Source: Acetatifactor muris (GTDB lineage: Bacteria > Bacillota > Clostridia > Lachnospirales > Lachnospiraceae). From it: a stretch of 64,000 nucleotides of DNA. Where the stretch lies: positions 248,001 through 312,000 of the forward strand of contig NZ_JANJZD010000001.1 of the NCBI RefSeq assembly GCF_024623325.1. Direction: 5' to 3'. Under the pieces are notes generated by a model that was given only the letters and a program-made list of their open reading frames with translations, was not told the DNA's origin and made no database searches. Of the stretch, positions 52,316-61,129 are shown in pieces. The position numbers were made by a program, and so were the translations under genes. The first letter of the stretch is position 1. Each line of letters opens with the position of its first letter.

Positions 52316-53076
52316 CAGCATTTCCTCCTTTCCTGATTGTCAGCATCTATCATGGCCAGAAACGTTTCCTCCAGATTACAGGTGGGGAAGCCGGCGTTTT
52401 CCGCGTAGCCCTCCAACTCCTGAAGAGGGCCTTCAAACAGCAACTGGCCGTGATTTAAAATTCCGATATCGTCAGCCATCAGTTCCACTTCGGGAAGCAG
52501 ATGGGAGGAGACCAGGACAGTGCAGTCATATTTCTCCGGAAGAGAACGGACCAGTGTCCGGATTTCATGGATTCCCACCGGATCCAGCCCGTTGGTGGGC
52601 TCATCCAGAATCAGAATGGGCGGGTGCCCGATTAAAGCGCCGGCCAGCCCCAGTCGCTGCTTCATGCCCAGAGAATATCGCCTGGCCAGTTTCCTTCTGT
52701 GCTCTGTCAATCCCACCAGCTCAAGAGCATCATCCACGGCCGATTTCGGAAGTCCCAGGATACGACGGATGATTTCCAGATTCTCCTCCCCGGTGAGATT
52801 CCCGTAAAAGGCAGGCGCCTCGATGAAGGAACCGATGTCCTTCAAAATGGAAATCCTGTCTTTCGGGTAAGTTTTATGTTCAATATGAAAAGTTCCTTCC
52901 GTGGGACTGGTGAGCCCCAGGAACATTTTCATGGTGGTGGACTTTCCGGCGCCGTTGGGGCCCAGAAAGCCATAGACACTGCCCCTGCGGATATGCAGAT
53001 TCAGATGAGATACGGCGGTAAAGTCGCCGTAGGATTTGGTGAGATCCATGGTCTCGATAATATTGCGGTTATTCAT
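52315..53076 (-). CDS. Lantibiotic-immunity-type ABC ATPase (LanF/CprA-like)
   Basis: 253-residue ATPase: Walker A GPNGAGKST (~40), an E-loop IGSFIEAPAFYGNLTG in place of the usual Q-loop, signature YSLGMKQRLGLA, Walker B ILILDEPTNGLDP and H-loop VSSHLL. The Glu at the Q-loop is a hallmark of LanF-type immunity exporters. AAGGAG precedes ATG 53076. First gene of the operon, divergent from a two-component system with which it forms a CprABC-K-R-like peptide-resistance module. Confidence 0.93.
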   Translation of the reverse strand: MNNRNIIETMDLTKSYGDFTAVSHLNLHIRRGSVYGFLGPNGAGKSTTMKMFLGLTSPTEGTFHIEHKTYPKDRISILKDIGSFIEAPAFYGNLTGEENLEIIRRILGLPKSAVDDALELVGLTEHRRKLARRYSLGMKQRLGLAGALIGHPPILILDEPTNGLDPVGIHEIRTLVRSLPEKYDCTVLVSSHLLPEVELMADDIGILNHGQLLFEGPLQELEGYAENAGFPTCNLEETFLAMIDADNQERRKC

Positions 53077-53140
53077 TTGTGAACTCCTTTCTCAGATAGT
53101 CCGGCAGGTTTCCGGAATTTGTTGTATTTCTGATGAGAGC

Positions 53141-53194
53141 AGTATAAAGTCTGCAGCTTACAATAACATTTCCGTAACCTTACGGTTACCTTAC
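53141..53194 (-). promoter_or_regulatory. Regulator-binding direct repeats and -10 of the LanFEG-like operon
   Basis: GTAACCTTAC (53174-53183) and GTTACCTTAC (53185-53194) are direct repeats 11 bp apart, one helical turn, as in OmpR-family operators. On the minus strand a -10 TATACT lies at 53146-53141 with no good -35. The repeats sit immediately upstream of the -35 position, the usual place for activation. The likely binder is the regulator encoded at 53269. Confidence 0.68.
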
Positions 53195-53268
53195 ATTTGA
53201 AAGCCGGAGATGCAAAGCTGTCCGGAAAGTGATATGATAGACTGGCAGAATAAAATCAGGAGAAAACC

Positions 53269-53964
53269 ATGTTGAAAGAGAAAAAGATTCTAATTGTGGA
53301 CGATGAAGCGCAGCTGCGGGAGATGGTGGTTTCCATTCTGCGGCAGGAAGGATATACAGGGATACGGACGGCGGGAAGTGTACGGGAGGCATTGGAGATT
53401 GCGGAGAGCTGGCGGCCGGAGTTCTGTATTCTGGATGTGATGCTGCCGGACGGGGACGGCTTTTCCCTTTTTGCGAAAATGCGCAGGACGAGCGATGTGC
53501 CGGTGCTTTTTCTGACGGCCCGGGGAGAAGAGGAAGATAAGTTCCGGGGGTTCGGGCTGGGTGCGGACGATTATGTGGTAAAGCCTTTTCTGCCGCGGGA
53601 GTTATTGTTTCGGATTGCGGCGGTTCTGCGGCGCTCTTATAAGGAGGAGTCGGGCAGAGTGAAGCTGACAGCCTGTGAGCTGGATTTTGAAAGGGCGGAG
53701 GTGCTGCGGGGAGAAGAACGCCTGCCGCTGACGGCCAAGGAGTATGAGATTCTGACTGCGCTGTATCGGAATGCAGGGCGCATTGTCACCATAGACGGTC
53801 TCTGTGAAGCAGCCTGGGGAGAGAATCCCTATGGCTATGAGAATTCTCTTATGGCCCACATCCGGCGTATCCGGGAGAAGATAGAAGAGAATCCGTCCAA
53901 ACCGGTCTCACTGCTCACCGTGAAGGGACTGGGCTATAAACTGGTGACGGAGGAAAAGCGATGA
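53269..53964 (+). CDS. OmpR-family response regulator of the peptide-resistance module
   Basis: 231-residue regulator: receiver domain with phospho-acceptor Asp56 (CILDVMLPDGDG), Thr and Lys switch residues (LTARGEEED, YVVKPFLPREL), then a winged-helix DNA-binding domain (LTAKEYEILTALYRNAGRIVTIDGLCEAAWG..RRIREKIEENPSKP). AGGAG precedes ATG 53269. Its stop overlaps the kinase start by 4 bp. It is expected to activate the divergent ABC operon through the direct repeats at 53174-53194. Confidence 0.94.
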   Translation: MLKEKKILIVDDEAQLREMVVSILRQEGYTGIRTAGSVREALEIAESWRPEFCILDVMLPDGDGFSLFAKMRRTSDVPVLFLTARGEEEDKFRGFGLGADDYVVKPFLPRELLFRIAAVLRRSYKEESGRVKLTACELDFERAEVLRGEERLPLTAKEYEILTALYRNAGRIVTIDGLCEAAWGENPYGYENSLMAHIRRIREKIEENPSKPVSLLTVKGLGYKLVTEEKR

Positions 53965-55370
53965 AGGGAACTTTGAAACTGATCAGACGTTTTCTGATGA
54001 TGGTTATCTGCATTGCGCCGATTCTGCTTCTTCTGAATCTGATTTTGCTGGCTGTTCTGACCTGGAAAGACAGAAGTCATAACGGTGGATGGACGGCGGC
54101 CAGAGAGATAGGGGAGGCTCTGACTCCGGTGGAAGGCGGGGGATATCTTCTGTCTGGGGAAGGGCGGGAGATACTGGAGCAGTATAATGCATGGGGAATT
54201 CTGGTGGAGGACGGAACCGGCAATGTGGTCTGGCACAGTGACAATCTGCCGGAGGAAATTCCAATGCATTATTCTGCGGCGGAGATTTCCTGGTACACCA
54301 GGGGCTATATTGAGGACTATCCCACCACTGTCGGTGCCAGAGGAGAGGATCTGGTGATTCTGGGGCATCCGAAGACGTCTTACTGGAAGCTGCTGTGGAA
54401 TGCTTTTGATTATGATTTGATTGCCGGAATGCCGAGGATACTTCTGACCTTTCTGGCAGTGAACGGTTTGCTGGTATTCGTGATTTACATGGCGGTGGCA
54501 GGGCGTGTGATGCGTTCTGTGAAGCCGGTGATTCAGGGGATGGAGACGCTTCCCGAGGAAGACGTGCATGTGTGGGAAAAAGGATTTCTGGCTGAGGTGG
54601 CGGCCGCGGTAAACCGGGTGAACGAAAAGCTGCGGGCACAGGAGAGGGCCCTGCGGAAAAGGGAGAATGCCAGAGCCGGCTGGATATCCGGTGTGTCTCA
54701 CGACATCCGCACGCCGCTTTCCATGGTGATGGGATATGCCGCGGAGCTGGAAGCGGATGACAGGCTTCCCGCGGAGGCAAGAAAAAAGGCCGGGGTAATT
54801 CGGCTGCAGAGCATCAAGATGAAAAATCTTGTGGGGGATCTGAATCTGGTTTCGAAACTGGAATATCAGATGCAGCCTGTAAGGCTGGAAGATCTGAATC
54901 TGACGGCAGTGCTGCGACAGGCGGTTGTGGACTTTATCAATCTGGATCCGGAGGGAAAATACCCCATTGATTTCCAATGCCCGGAAGATGCGGCTGTATT
55001 TATCCAGGGAGATAAAATTCTGCTGCAGAGGGCAATTTACAATGTGCTGAGTAATTCGCAGATGCATAATCCGGAGGGATGCCGTATTGAGGTAAGGATG
55101 GAAGTGGAAACCGGGGCAGTTCATATGCTTCTGACAGATGACGGAGTGGGAGTTACCCATGAGAGACTGCAGGAAATCAGGAATGCTCCTCATTATATGA
55201 TGAGCAGCGGAAGCGGAACACAGCTGCGTCATGGGCTGGGACTGTTGCTTGTACACCAGATAGTGCAGGCCCACGGGGGGAGTGTCCGCATTGACCATGG
55301 GCCGTCGGGAGGATTTCTGGTGGAAGTTACGCTTCAGGTACCCGGGGGCCTGTCCAGAGTTTCTTTTTGA
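53961..55370 (+). CDS. Sensor histidine kinase of the peptide-resistance module
   Basis: 469-residue membrane kinase: helix 1 (~9-32), an extracellular loop of ~120 residues (GYLLSGEGREILEQYNAWG to SWYTRGYIEDYPTT), helix 2 (~158-182), a HAMP-like linker, HisKA with His247 (SGVSHDIRTPLSM), and HATPase (NVLSNSQMHNPEG, TDDGVGV, HGLGLLLVHQIV). The domain plan with a sizeable sensor loop resembles CprK/SpaK/NisK-type lantibiotic sensors rather than the loop-less BceS type. Coupled by an ATGA overlap to the regulator. Its 3' end overlaps the convergent gene by 37 bp. Confidence 0.92.
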   Translation: MKGTLKLIRRFLMMVICIAPILLLLNLILLAVLTWKDRSHNGGWTAAREIGEALTPVEGGGYLLSGEGREILEQYNAWGILVEDGTGNVVWHSDNLPEEIPMHYSAAEISWYTRGYIEDYPTTVGARGEDLVILGHPKTSYWKLLWNAFDYDLIAGMPRILLTFLAVNGLLVFVIYMAVAGRVMRSVKPVIQGMETLPEEDVHVWEKGFLAEVAAAVNRVNEKLRAQERALRKRENARAGWISGVSHDIRTPLSMVMGYAAELEADDRLPAEARKKAGVIRLQSIKMKNLVGDLNLVSKLEYQMQPVRLEDLNLTAVLRQAVVDFINLDPEGKYPIDFQCPEDAAVFIQGDKILLQRAIYNVLSNSQMHNPEGCRIEVRMEVETGAVHMLLTDDGVGVTHERLQEIRNAPHYMMSSGSGTQLRHGLGLLLVHQIVQAHGGSVRIDHGPSGGFLVEVTLQVPGGLSRVSF

Positions 55371-56479
55371 TAAAAGCAGAGGGCATTGTCCAGCTTCAGG
55401 GTATCCATAAGCTCTCTGGCACCGGAGACTTTTCGATAAAGCTGTATGGTGCCCACACCTGCGGAACCCGCCAGAAGCGGAATCTTTGATTTTTTCCCTT
55501 CGGGAGATTCATATTGCAGCTGCAGCATTTCCGCTTTGGTAGAACTGCCGGATATCTTCACAACCGCCGATTTGCTTTTTGCAAGGATGTGCCAGATAAA
55601 CCGTTTCCCGGTTTCCTTTGTCTCCCATTTACAGCGGCTGAAGGTGAAATCTTCTCCCATATAAGTCAGCTGCATCATAAGTCGGCCCCGCAGGGGGAAC
55701 CACAGGAACCTGGGGCAGAAACCGCTTATGGCCAGAACGGAATGACGAAGGGCACCGCCGGTACGCTGACTGGAAAGTTTGCCGCAGGCGAACTGAAACC
55801 AGGGTCTGTTAAAGTTTCGCCCCCAATGCTTATCGGCATAACCATAACTGAGCTCGGGAATGATGTCATAGGACACGCCGTCCAGAGTCACACTGCCCCG
55901 GAAGAAGCTGCGGATGCCTTCTCCGTGCCAGTAGCTGTCCAGGGCGTTCAGCAGCTGGAAAAATCTTCCGGCCCGAAGTCCTGTATGACAGGAGACGGCT
56001 TTGCGTACTTCCAGATCCCATTCCATGGAGCCGCTGTCTGTCATCAGAGAGCGATGTCTGGCTTCCCGGCGGGTCACTTCCACGAATCCGGTGAGCTTGT
56101 CTTCACTGTACAGGCAGTGCCCGCTCTGGCCGTCAGAAACCTGCATTACCAGAGGATTCAGGGTAGTCTTCAAAGCGGAAATGGGGTAGAAGGCATGAAG
56201 CTGTCTGCCGCCTTCCCCCTCTGCGTCAGGGAAAACGCCGGCTTTGACCATGACATAGGAAGGCCTCATGCCACGTTTCTTATAATAGGGATGCTGACCG
56301 AGAATGGGCTGGTCTCCGCCCAGACCGGGATTTATTACGAAAAATTCTATAAAAAATGTCCGGGTATCCCCGGTGTCCGGCTGTACGCCGGAAAAGGAGT
56401 GCCACCACCGCATATAGCCTTTTTTGGCCAGAGACCCCCGCAACATACATGCATTTCTTGTCAAATCGGATAAATTCAT
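55334..56479 (-). CDS. Tocopherol-cyclase-like protein
   Basis: 381-residue protein resembling the tocopherol cyclase/CrtC-like family (FAMILY plan: two beta-barrel lipocalin-like halves). Motifs seen are MRWWHSFSGVQPDTGDTRTFFIEFFVINP, SYGYADKHWGRNFNRPWFQFACG and DFTFSRCKWETKE. Actual tocopherol synthesis is not expected in this organism, so it may act on another lipid or quinone. It has a strong promoter 80 bp upstream and a weak GAGAT ribosome site. Its 3' end overlaps the histidine kinase by 37 bp. Family call fairly confident; function unknown. Confidence 0.68.
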   Translation of the reverse strand: MNLSDLTRNACMLRGSLAKKGYMRWWHSFSGVQPDTGDTRTFFIEFFVINPGLGGDQPILGQHPYYKKRGMRPSYVMVKAGVFPDAEGEGGRQLHAFYPISALKTTLNPLVMQVSDGQSGHCLYSEDKLTGFVEVTRREARHRSLMTDSGSMEWDLEVRKAVSCHTGLRAGRFFQLLNALDSYWHGEGIRSFFRGSVTLDGVSYDIIPELSYGYADKHWGRNFNRPWFQFACGKLSSQRTGGALRHSVLAISGFCPRFLWFPLRGRLMMQLTYMGEDFTFSRCKWETKETGKRFIWHILAKSKSAVVKISGSSTKAEMLQLQYESPEGKKSKIPLLAGSAGVGTIQLYRKVSGARELMDTLKLDNALCFYQKETLDRPPGT

Positions 56480-56557
56480 TCGGTATCTCGCTTTTTGTTC
56501 TGAATCGCTTTTTCATTTTGTGAGACGTATCCACTATATGTGGGTTCATCACATTTT

Positions 56558-56586
56558 ATTATAATACTATATATAGAATTTGACAA
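56558..56586 (-). promoter_or_regulatory. Promoter of the tocopherol-cyclase-like gene
   Basis: Minus strand: -35 TTGTCA (56586-56581), 17-bp spacer, perfect -10 TATAAT (56563-56558). Confidence 0.75.
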
Positions 56587-56868
56587 GGACATTCAGGCTG
56601 CCAATTTCCTGAAATCAGGATATACTTAAAAAAGTCTGTGACTTATGTAGAATTTCTGCGGAATGTAATGACTGGACAACATGAATAAAATGTGAAAACG
56701 ATTTCAGCATATTAGACAATAAGCATGTAAAAAAATTATGAAAAATGACAATTTACAAAATAGGAAACCTGGTATATGATTTTGCCTCAGAAGAGACAAA
56801 CACGAGCTACTATGATATCGCAATTCAGGAAACAAAGGGATTGAGAAAGGTGAAAAAAGGTGATATTT
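56587..56868. other. AT-rich intergenic region with no gene seen
   Basis: Non-coding, AT-rich DNA between the divergent tocopherol-cyclase-like and HPr-like genes. I see no open frame, no clear consensus promoter for the HPr-like gene (weak TATGAT-like boxes only) and no terminator. Confidence 0.5.
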
Positions 56869-57108
56869 ATGCAGCAGGTATTCGTTAAGTTTGATGATGT
56901 GGATCAGGTAAGAAATTTTGTAAATGTGGTAAATACGGTGGAGGCCAATTTTGAGCTGGGGTCTGGCAGACGTATTGTAGACCCAAAATCCATACTGGGA
57001 GTCTTTGCGCTTGATCTGGCCAGACCCCAGCGTCTGGTATGTGACTCCGACGACTCATCAATGCTTGAAAAAATCAGTCCTTTTCTTGTGAGAGAGAAAG
57101 TGGGCTGA
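56869..57108 (+). CDS. HPr-like protein without the phospho-histidine
   Basis: 79-residue protein with the HPr fold. The region around the regulatory Ser46 is kept (RRIVDPKSILGVFALDL), but the active-site region that should read (L/I)HARPA reads VDQVRNFVNVV, with no His. So it cannot carry the PTS phosphoryl group and can at most be phosphorylated on serine, as Bacillus Crh is. AAGGTGA precedes ATG 56869. A terminator follows, so it is a single-gene unit. Related proteins are often auto-annotated as HPr in Lachnospiraceae. Confidence 0.8.
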   Translation: MQQVFVKFDDVDQVRNFVNVVNTVEANFELGSGRRIVDPKSILGVFALDLARPQRLVCDSDDSSMLEKISPFLVREKVG

Positions 57109-57185
57109 GAGAAAATGAGAACTGCTACAGGCTTGTATGGCAAGAATAGAGGAAGTCAGAAAGATAAAAAAGAGTAAAAGGAAAC

Positions 57186-57229
57186 AGGCAGCTTTTTTTG
57201 CGGAATACGGCAGAAACAGGCTGCCTTTT
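57186..57229 (+). terminator. Terminator after the HPr-like gene
   Basis: AGGCAGC pairs with GCTGCCT and is followed by TTTT; the loop is ~27 nt. It separates the HPr-like gene from the HAD gene. Confidence 0.72.
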
Positions 57230-57243
57230 GACGGGGAAGAGAA

Positions 57244-58059
57244 ATGTCGCGAAAAATCATTTTTCTGGATATAGACGGCACTTTGACGGAATCGGGGACC
57301 AACGAGCCGCCGCCTTCGGCGCTGTGGGCCATTGACCGGGCCAGAGCAGCGGGACATTATGTATTCCTCTGCAGCGGCAGATGTCATGGAATGCTCAAAG
57401 CTTTGCTGCAATATAATTTTGACGGGGTTGTGGCCAGTGCCGGCGGATATATCGTGTGCGGAGGGGAAGTGATTTTTGACTGTCCCATGGAGGAGAGGCA
57501 GAGGAAGGCGGCGATGGAGCTCCTGAAGGAAAACGGAGTCTTCCGGACGGTGGAATGCCTTCACGATTCCTACACGGATATGGAATTCAGAGAATTCCTG
57601 GGCAGGCGGGGAGGGACTTTGCTTCGGCACAGAGAGCAGACGGAGAGAAATCTGAATATCCGTCCCATGCAGGAGTACCGGGGACAGCCGGTATACAAGA
57701 TTGTGTTCATGAGTCCTGCCTTTGAGCAGCTGACAGAGCCACGCAGGCTCCTGCTGCCGGACTTTGATTTTGTGGTACAGGAGGACAGAGGCAGGGGATA
57801 TGTTCAGGGAGAGCTGATAAACAGGAAATTTGACAAGGGGAGAGCCATAAAACGGGTCTGTGAATATTATAAGATTCCGCAGGAGGATTCCGTGGCCTTC
57901 GGGGACAGCATGAATGACAGAGAAATGCTGGAAAGCGCGGGAATGGGCATCTGCATGGGAAATGGCAGCCAGGAACTGAAGCGGATTGCGGACGATGTCT
58001 GCCCTTCTCTGAGAGAAGACGGAATCCGGGATGCTTTTCTGAAACATGGTCTGATCTGA
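57244..58059 (+). CDS. Cof-type HAD-superfamily phosphatase
   Basis: 271-residue haloacid dehalogenase-like phosphatase of the Cof/type IIB class. Motif I FLDIDGTLT (nucleophile Asp8), motif II in YVFLCSGR, motif III Lys in INRKFDKGRAIK, motif IV FGDSMNDREML. These enzymes remove phosphate from sugar phosphates, FMN or similar metabolites in the cytosol; the substrate cannot be told. First gene of a likely operon with the GH13 enzyme, 65 bp apart, suggesting a sugar phosphate. Confidence 0.9.
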   Translation: MSRKIIFLDIDGTLTESGTNEPPPSALWAIDRARAAGHYVFLCSGRCHGMLKALLQYNFDGVVASAGGYIVCGGEVIFDCPMEERQRKAAMELLKENGVFRTVECLHDSYTDMEFREFLGRRGGTLLRHREQTERNLNIRPMQEYRGQPVYKIVFMSPAFEQLTEPRRLLLPDFDFVVQEDRGRGYVQGELINRKFDKGRAIKRVCEYYKIPQEDSVAFGDSMNDREMLESAGMGICMGNGSQELKRIADDVCPSLREDGIRDAFLKHGLI

Positions 58060-58124
58060 CAGGGAAAAGAGACAAACAACAGTATTGAAGCAATCAGAAA
58101 AGTCAGAGGAAAAGGAGAGGAAAA

Positions 58125-59963
58125 ATGAAAAGTGAAGAAAAACAGTATCAGGAGCGGTTAAAGGAGCACCATGACGAGCTTCGATGGCTTTATATGGAGC
58201 TGTATGAAAATGATTCCATGTTCGCGGAGCTGCTGGAGAACATGCAGCGGTATTATCAGGAGAGAAATGCTGTGCTGAAACAACTGGATACGGAGCGGGA
58301 AGCGGACCGGGGGTGGTACCGCCAGAACGACATGCTGGGAATGATGCTCTATATCGACAATTTTGCCGGAAATATGAAGGGTGTGGAGTCCAGACTGGAT
58401 TATATTGAGCGCTGTAATGTGAATTATGTTCATCTGATGCCCTTTCTGGAGACAACAGAAGGCCGTTCTGACGGTGGATATGCGGTGTCGGATTTCCGCA
58501 AGGTCCAGGAAAAACTGGGAACCATGGAGGATTTGGAGAGTCTGACTGCAGCCTGCCATAAAAAGGGAATCAATGTCTGCATGGATTTTGTCATGAACCA
58601 TACCTCCGAGGACCATGAATGGGCGAAGAAGGCCCGGGGAGGGGACGGCGAATATATGAGCCGTTATTTCTTCTTCGACAATTCTGAGATTCCCTCTCTG
58701 TATGAGAAAACGGTTCCCCAGGTGTTCCCCACCACTGCGCCGGGCAATTTCACCTGGCTGGAGGATGCGGGACATTTTGTCATGACCACCTTTTATCCCT
58801 ATCAGTGGGATTTAAATTATAAGAATCCCCGTGTTTTTAACGAAATGATGTACAATTTCCTGTACCTTGCCAACAGGGGGATTGACATTATCCGCATAGA
58901 CGCTGTTCCCTATATCTGGAAGGAGCTGAACACCAACTGCAGGAATCTGCCTCAGGTACATACCATTGTCCGCATGATGCGTATGATTACGGAGATTGTC
59001 TGTCCGGGGATTCTGCTGCTGGGAGAAGTCGTCATGGAGCCGGAAAAGGTGGTGCCTTATTTCGGAACCGTCGAAAAACCGGAGTGCCATATGCTTTACA
59101 ACGTTACAACCATGGCGACTACCTGGCACACAGTGGCCACAAGGAATGTAAGACTGCTGAAAAAACAGCTTGATATCGTGAATTCTCTGCCGAAAGACTA
59201 TGTATTTCTGAATTATCTGCGCTGCCACGATGATATCGGCTGGGGACTTGACTACGGAACCCTGATGACAGAGGGAATCGGGGAGCGCTCTCACAAACAA
59301 TATCTCAACGACTATTTTCAGGGATATACCGGGGCAAGCAACAGCAGGGGCGAGCTGTACAATGCGGATCCGGTGACGGGAGACGCCCGTTTCTGCGGAA
59401 CAACAGCCTCCATGTGCGGCATTGAGAAAGCGGGATTCCGGCAGGAAGACGCAGCCATGGAACGTGCGATTCGTCTGGATGTAATGCTGCATGCGTATAT
59501 GTTCATGCAGTCCGGGATTCCGGTGCTTTACAGCGGAGATGAAATCGGGCAGGTGAATGATTACAGTTATAAGGAGGATCCCCTGAAGGCGGCAGATTCC
59601 CGCTATATTCACAGAGGTGCCATGAACTGGAAGCTGGCTGAAAATGCCTCTGATCCGGATACCGTGGAGGGAAAGCTGTTCGGGCAGCTGGGACAGCTGG
59701 AACAGATTCGTAAGCGAGAGAAGGTATTTGTGTCCAATGCGGATACCTGGACCATTGATACCTGGGATAATTCTGTGCTCTGCATCGGAAGATATTATCA
59801 GGGAGAGAAGATGATAGGTTTGTTTAATTTCAGCGAATATGACAAAACCGCCTGGATCAACGAGACGGATGGAGACTATACAGAACTGATCTCAGGGAGA
59901 GTGATGAAAGCAAGAGGGGTTGACATACCGGCTTATGGGTTTTATTATCTGAAAAGGAAGTAA
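58125..59963 (+). CDS. GH13 amylosucrase-like alpha-glucan enzyme
   Basis: 612-residue cytosolic GH13 enzyme closest in pattern to amylosucrase (GH13_4): N-terminal helical domain (~1-75), then MLYIDNFAGNMKGVESRLDYIERCNVNYVHLMPF, ETTEGRSDGGYAVSDF, MDFVMNHTSEDHEWA. Catalytic residues are the nucleophile Asp259 (IIRIDAVPYIW), acid/base Glu301 (LLLGEVV) and Asp369 (LRCHDD). Amylosucrase makes alpha-glucan and fructose from sucrose; sucrose phosphorylase or hydrolase activity is an alternative. GGAGAGG precedes ATG 58125. It lies between a HAD phosphatase and a LacI regulator, fitting a sucrose/alpha-glucoside unit. Confidence 0.85.
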   Translation: MKSEEKQYQERLKEHHDELRWLYMELYENDSMFAELLENMQRYYQERNAVLKQLDTEREADRGWYRQNDMLGMMLYIDNFAGNMKGVESRLDYIERCNVNYVHLMPFLETTEGRSDGGYAVSDFRKVQEKLGTMEDLESLTAACHKKGINVCMDFVMNHTSEDHEWAKKARGGDGEYMSRYFFFDNSEIPSLYEKTVPQVFPTTAPGNFTWLEDAGHFVMTTFYPYQWDLNYKNPRVFNEMMYNFLYLANRGIDIIRIDAVPYIWKELNTNCRNLPQVHTIVRMMRMITEIVCPGILLLGEVVMEPEKVVPYFGTVEKPECHMLYNVTTMATTWHTVATRNVRLLKKQLDIVNSLPKDYVFLNYLRCHDDIGWGLDYGTLMTEGIGERSHKQYLNDYFQGYTGASNSRGELYNADPVTGDARFCGTTASMCGIEKAGFRQEDAAMERAIRLDVMLHAYMFMQSGIPVLYSGDEIGQVNDYSYKEDPLKAADSRYIHRGAMNWKLAENASDPDTVEGKLFGQLGQLEQIRKREKVFVSNADTWTIDTWDNSVLCIGRYYQGEKMIGLFNFSEYDKTAWINETDGDYTELISGRVMKARGVDIPAYGFYYLKRK

Positions 59964-59974
59964 TGATGGATTGT

Positions 59975-60001
59975 CTGAACCGATAGAAAGTAACGGTTCA
60001 G
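59975..60001. repeat. Inverted repeat before the LacI-type gene
   Basis: CTGAACCG (59975-59982) and CGGTTCAG (59994-60001) are perfect inverted arms with 11 bp between. It could be an operator or hairpin, but its GTAACGGTTCAG half also occurs at 28244-28255 and 39558-39569, so it may belong to a dispersed repeat family instead. Confidence 0.6.
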
Positions 60002-60054
60002 CCGGAGGCCGAATTGCTGCCGGGAAGAGATAAGCGCAATTCGGGAGGAAAAGG

Positions 60055-61026
60055 ATGAATATAGCGGAAATTGCAGAGCGGGCGGGCGTATCCAGGGCGG
60101 CTGTCTCCCGTTATTTTAACAATGGATATCTCTCTGAGGAGAAAAGGCAGGCTATCCGGGAAGTGGTGGAGGAGACCGGCTACCGGCCGTCGGTGCAGGC
60201 ACAGATGCTCAGGACGAAGAAGACCAGAATGGTAGGTGTAATCGTGCCGAAAGTGGCCTCCGCATCCATAGCCAGAATGGTGGAAGGAATGCTGTCCGTA
60301 TTGAACGGGAACGGCTATCAGATGCTCCTGGCAGTGAGCCAGAACAATCCGAAAAAAGAGCTGGAATACCTGGAGACTTTTAACGATAAAACAGTGGACG
60401 GCGTGATTCTGGTGGGCACGGTATTTACCAGAGAGCACAGGCTGCTTTTAAAGCGCCTGTCTGTGCCGGTGGTGATTGCCGGGCAGCGGCTGCCGGGCTA
60501 TTCCTGTGTCTTTCATGACGACTATCATGCCACCTATGACCTGACCAGGCTCATTCTGGAAAGGGGAAGGAACCGTCTGGGTTACATCGGGGCCATTTCA
60601 CAGGATAAGGCAGTGGGAGCGGAAAGGTATGATGGTTTCCGGGATGCAGTGCGGGATATGGGACATGCGGAGCTGGTAAAGAACCATGTGGTGGCAGCAT
60701 TTACAGTCGTGTCAGGATATGAGAAGACAGGGGAGCTTCTTCGGAAATGCGGGGAACTGGACGGCCTGATCTGTGCCACAGACACCATGGCCGTGGGGTC
60801 CGTACAATATCTGCGGGAACACGGAATTCAGGTTCCGGTGCGGATTCTGGTGGCCGGACACGGAGATTCCGAGATGGCCCGGCTGACGGCGCCGCCCCTG
60901 CTCACTGTGCATTATTCCTATGAAAAGTGCGGAAAGATTGCGGTGGAGATGCTGGTGGAACTGCTGGGACAAGGGGAGGCGGCCAGACGGGAAGTGAAGC
61001 TGGGGTATTCTATTGTGGAGAGGTGA
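60055..61026 (+). CDS. LacI/GalR-family transcriptional regulator
   Basis: 323-residue repressor-type regulator: N-terminal HTH (MNIAEIAERAGVSRAAVSRYFNNGYLSEEKRQAIREVVEETGY) with hinge RPSVQAQMLR, then a periplasmic-binding-like sugar-sensing domain (GVIVPKVASASIARMVEGM, DGVILVGTVF, DGLICATDTMAVG). GGAGG precedes ATG 60055. Its place right after the amylosucrase-like gene suggests it controls that gene in response to sucrose or a related sugar. Confidence 0.93.
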   Translation: MNIAEIAERAGVSRAAVSRYFNNGYLSEEKRQAIREVVEETGYRPSVQAQMLRTKKTRMVGVIVPKVASASIARMVEGMLSVLNGNGYQMLLAVSQNNPKKELEYLETFNDKTVDGVILVGTVFTREHRLLLKRLSVPVVIAGQRLPGYSCVFHDDYHATYDLTRLILERGRNRLGYIGAISQDKAVGAERYDGFRDAVRDMGHAELVKNHVVAAFTVVSGYEKTGELLRKCGELDGLICATDTMAVGSVQYLREHGIQVPVRILVAGHGDSEMARLTAPPLLTVHYSYEKCGKIAVEMLVELLGQGEAARREVKLGYSIVER

Positions 61027-61129
61027 CGCAACAGTTCAGAACCAGGGATATTCTTCCGGAAGATTTACAGAAAGGTAATAGAAACAGAAACAGAAACAGA
61101 ACTGAAATGAAAAGGCAAGGTACAGATAT

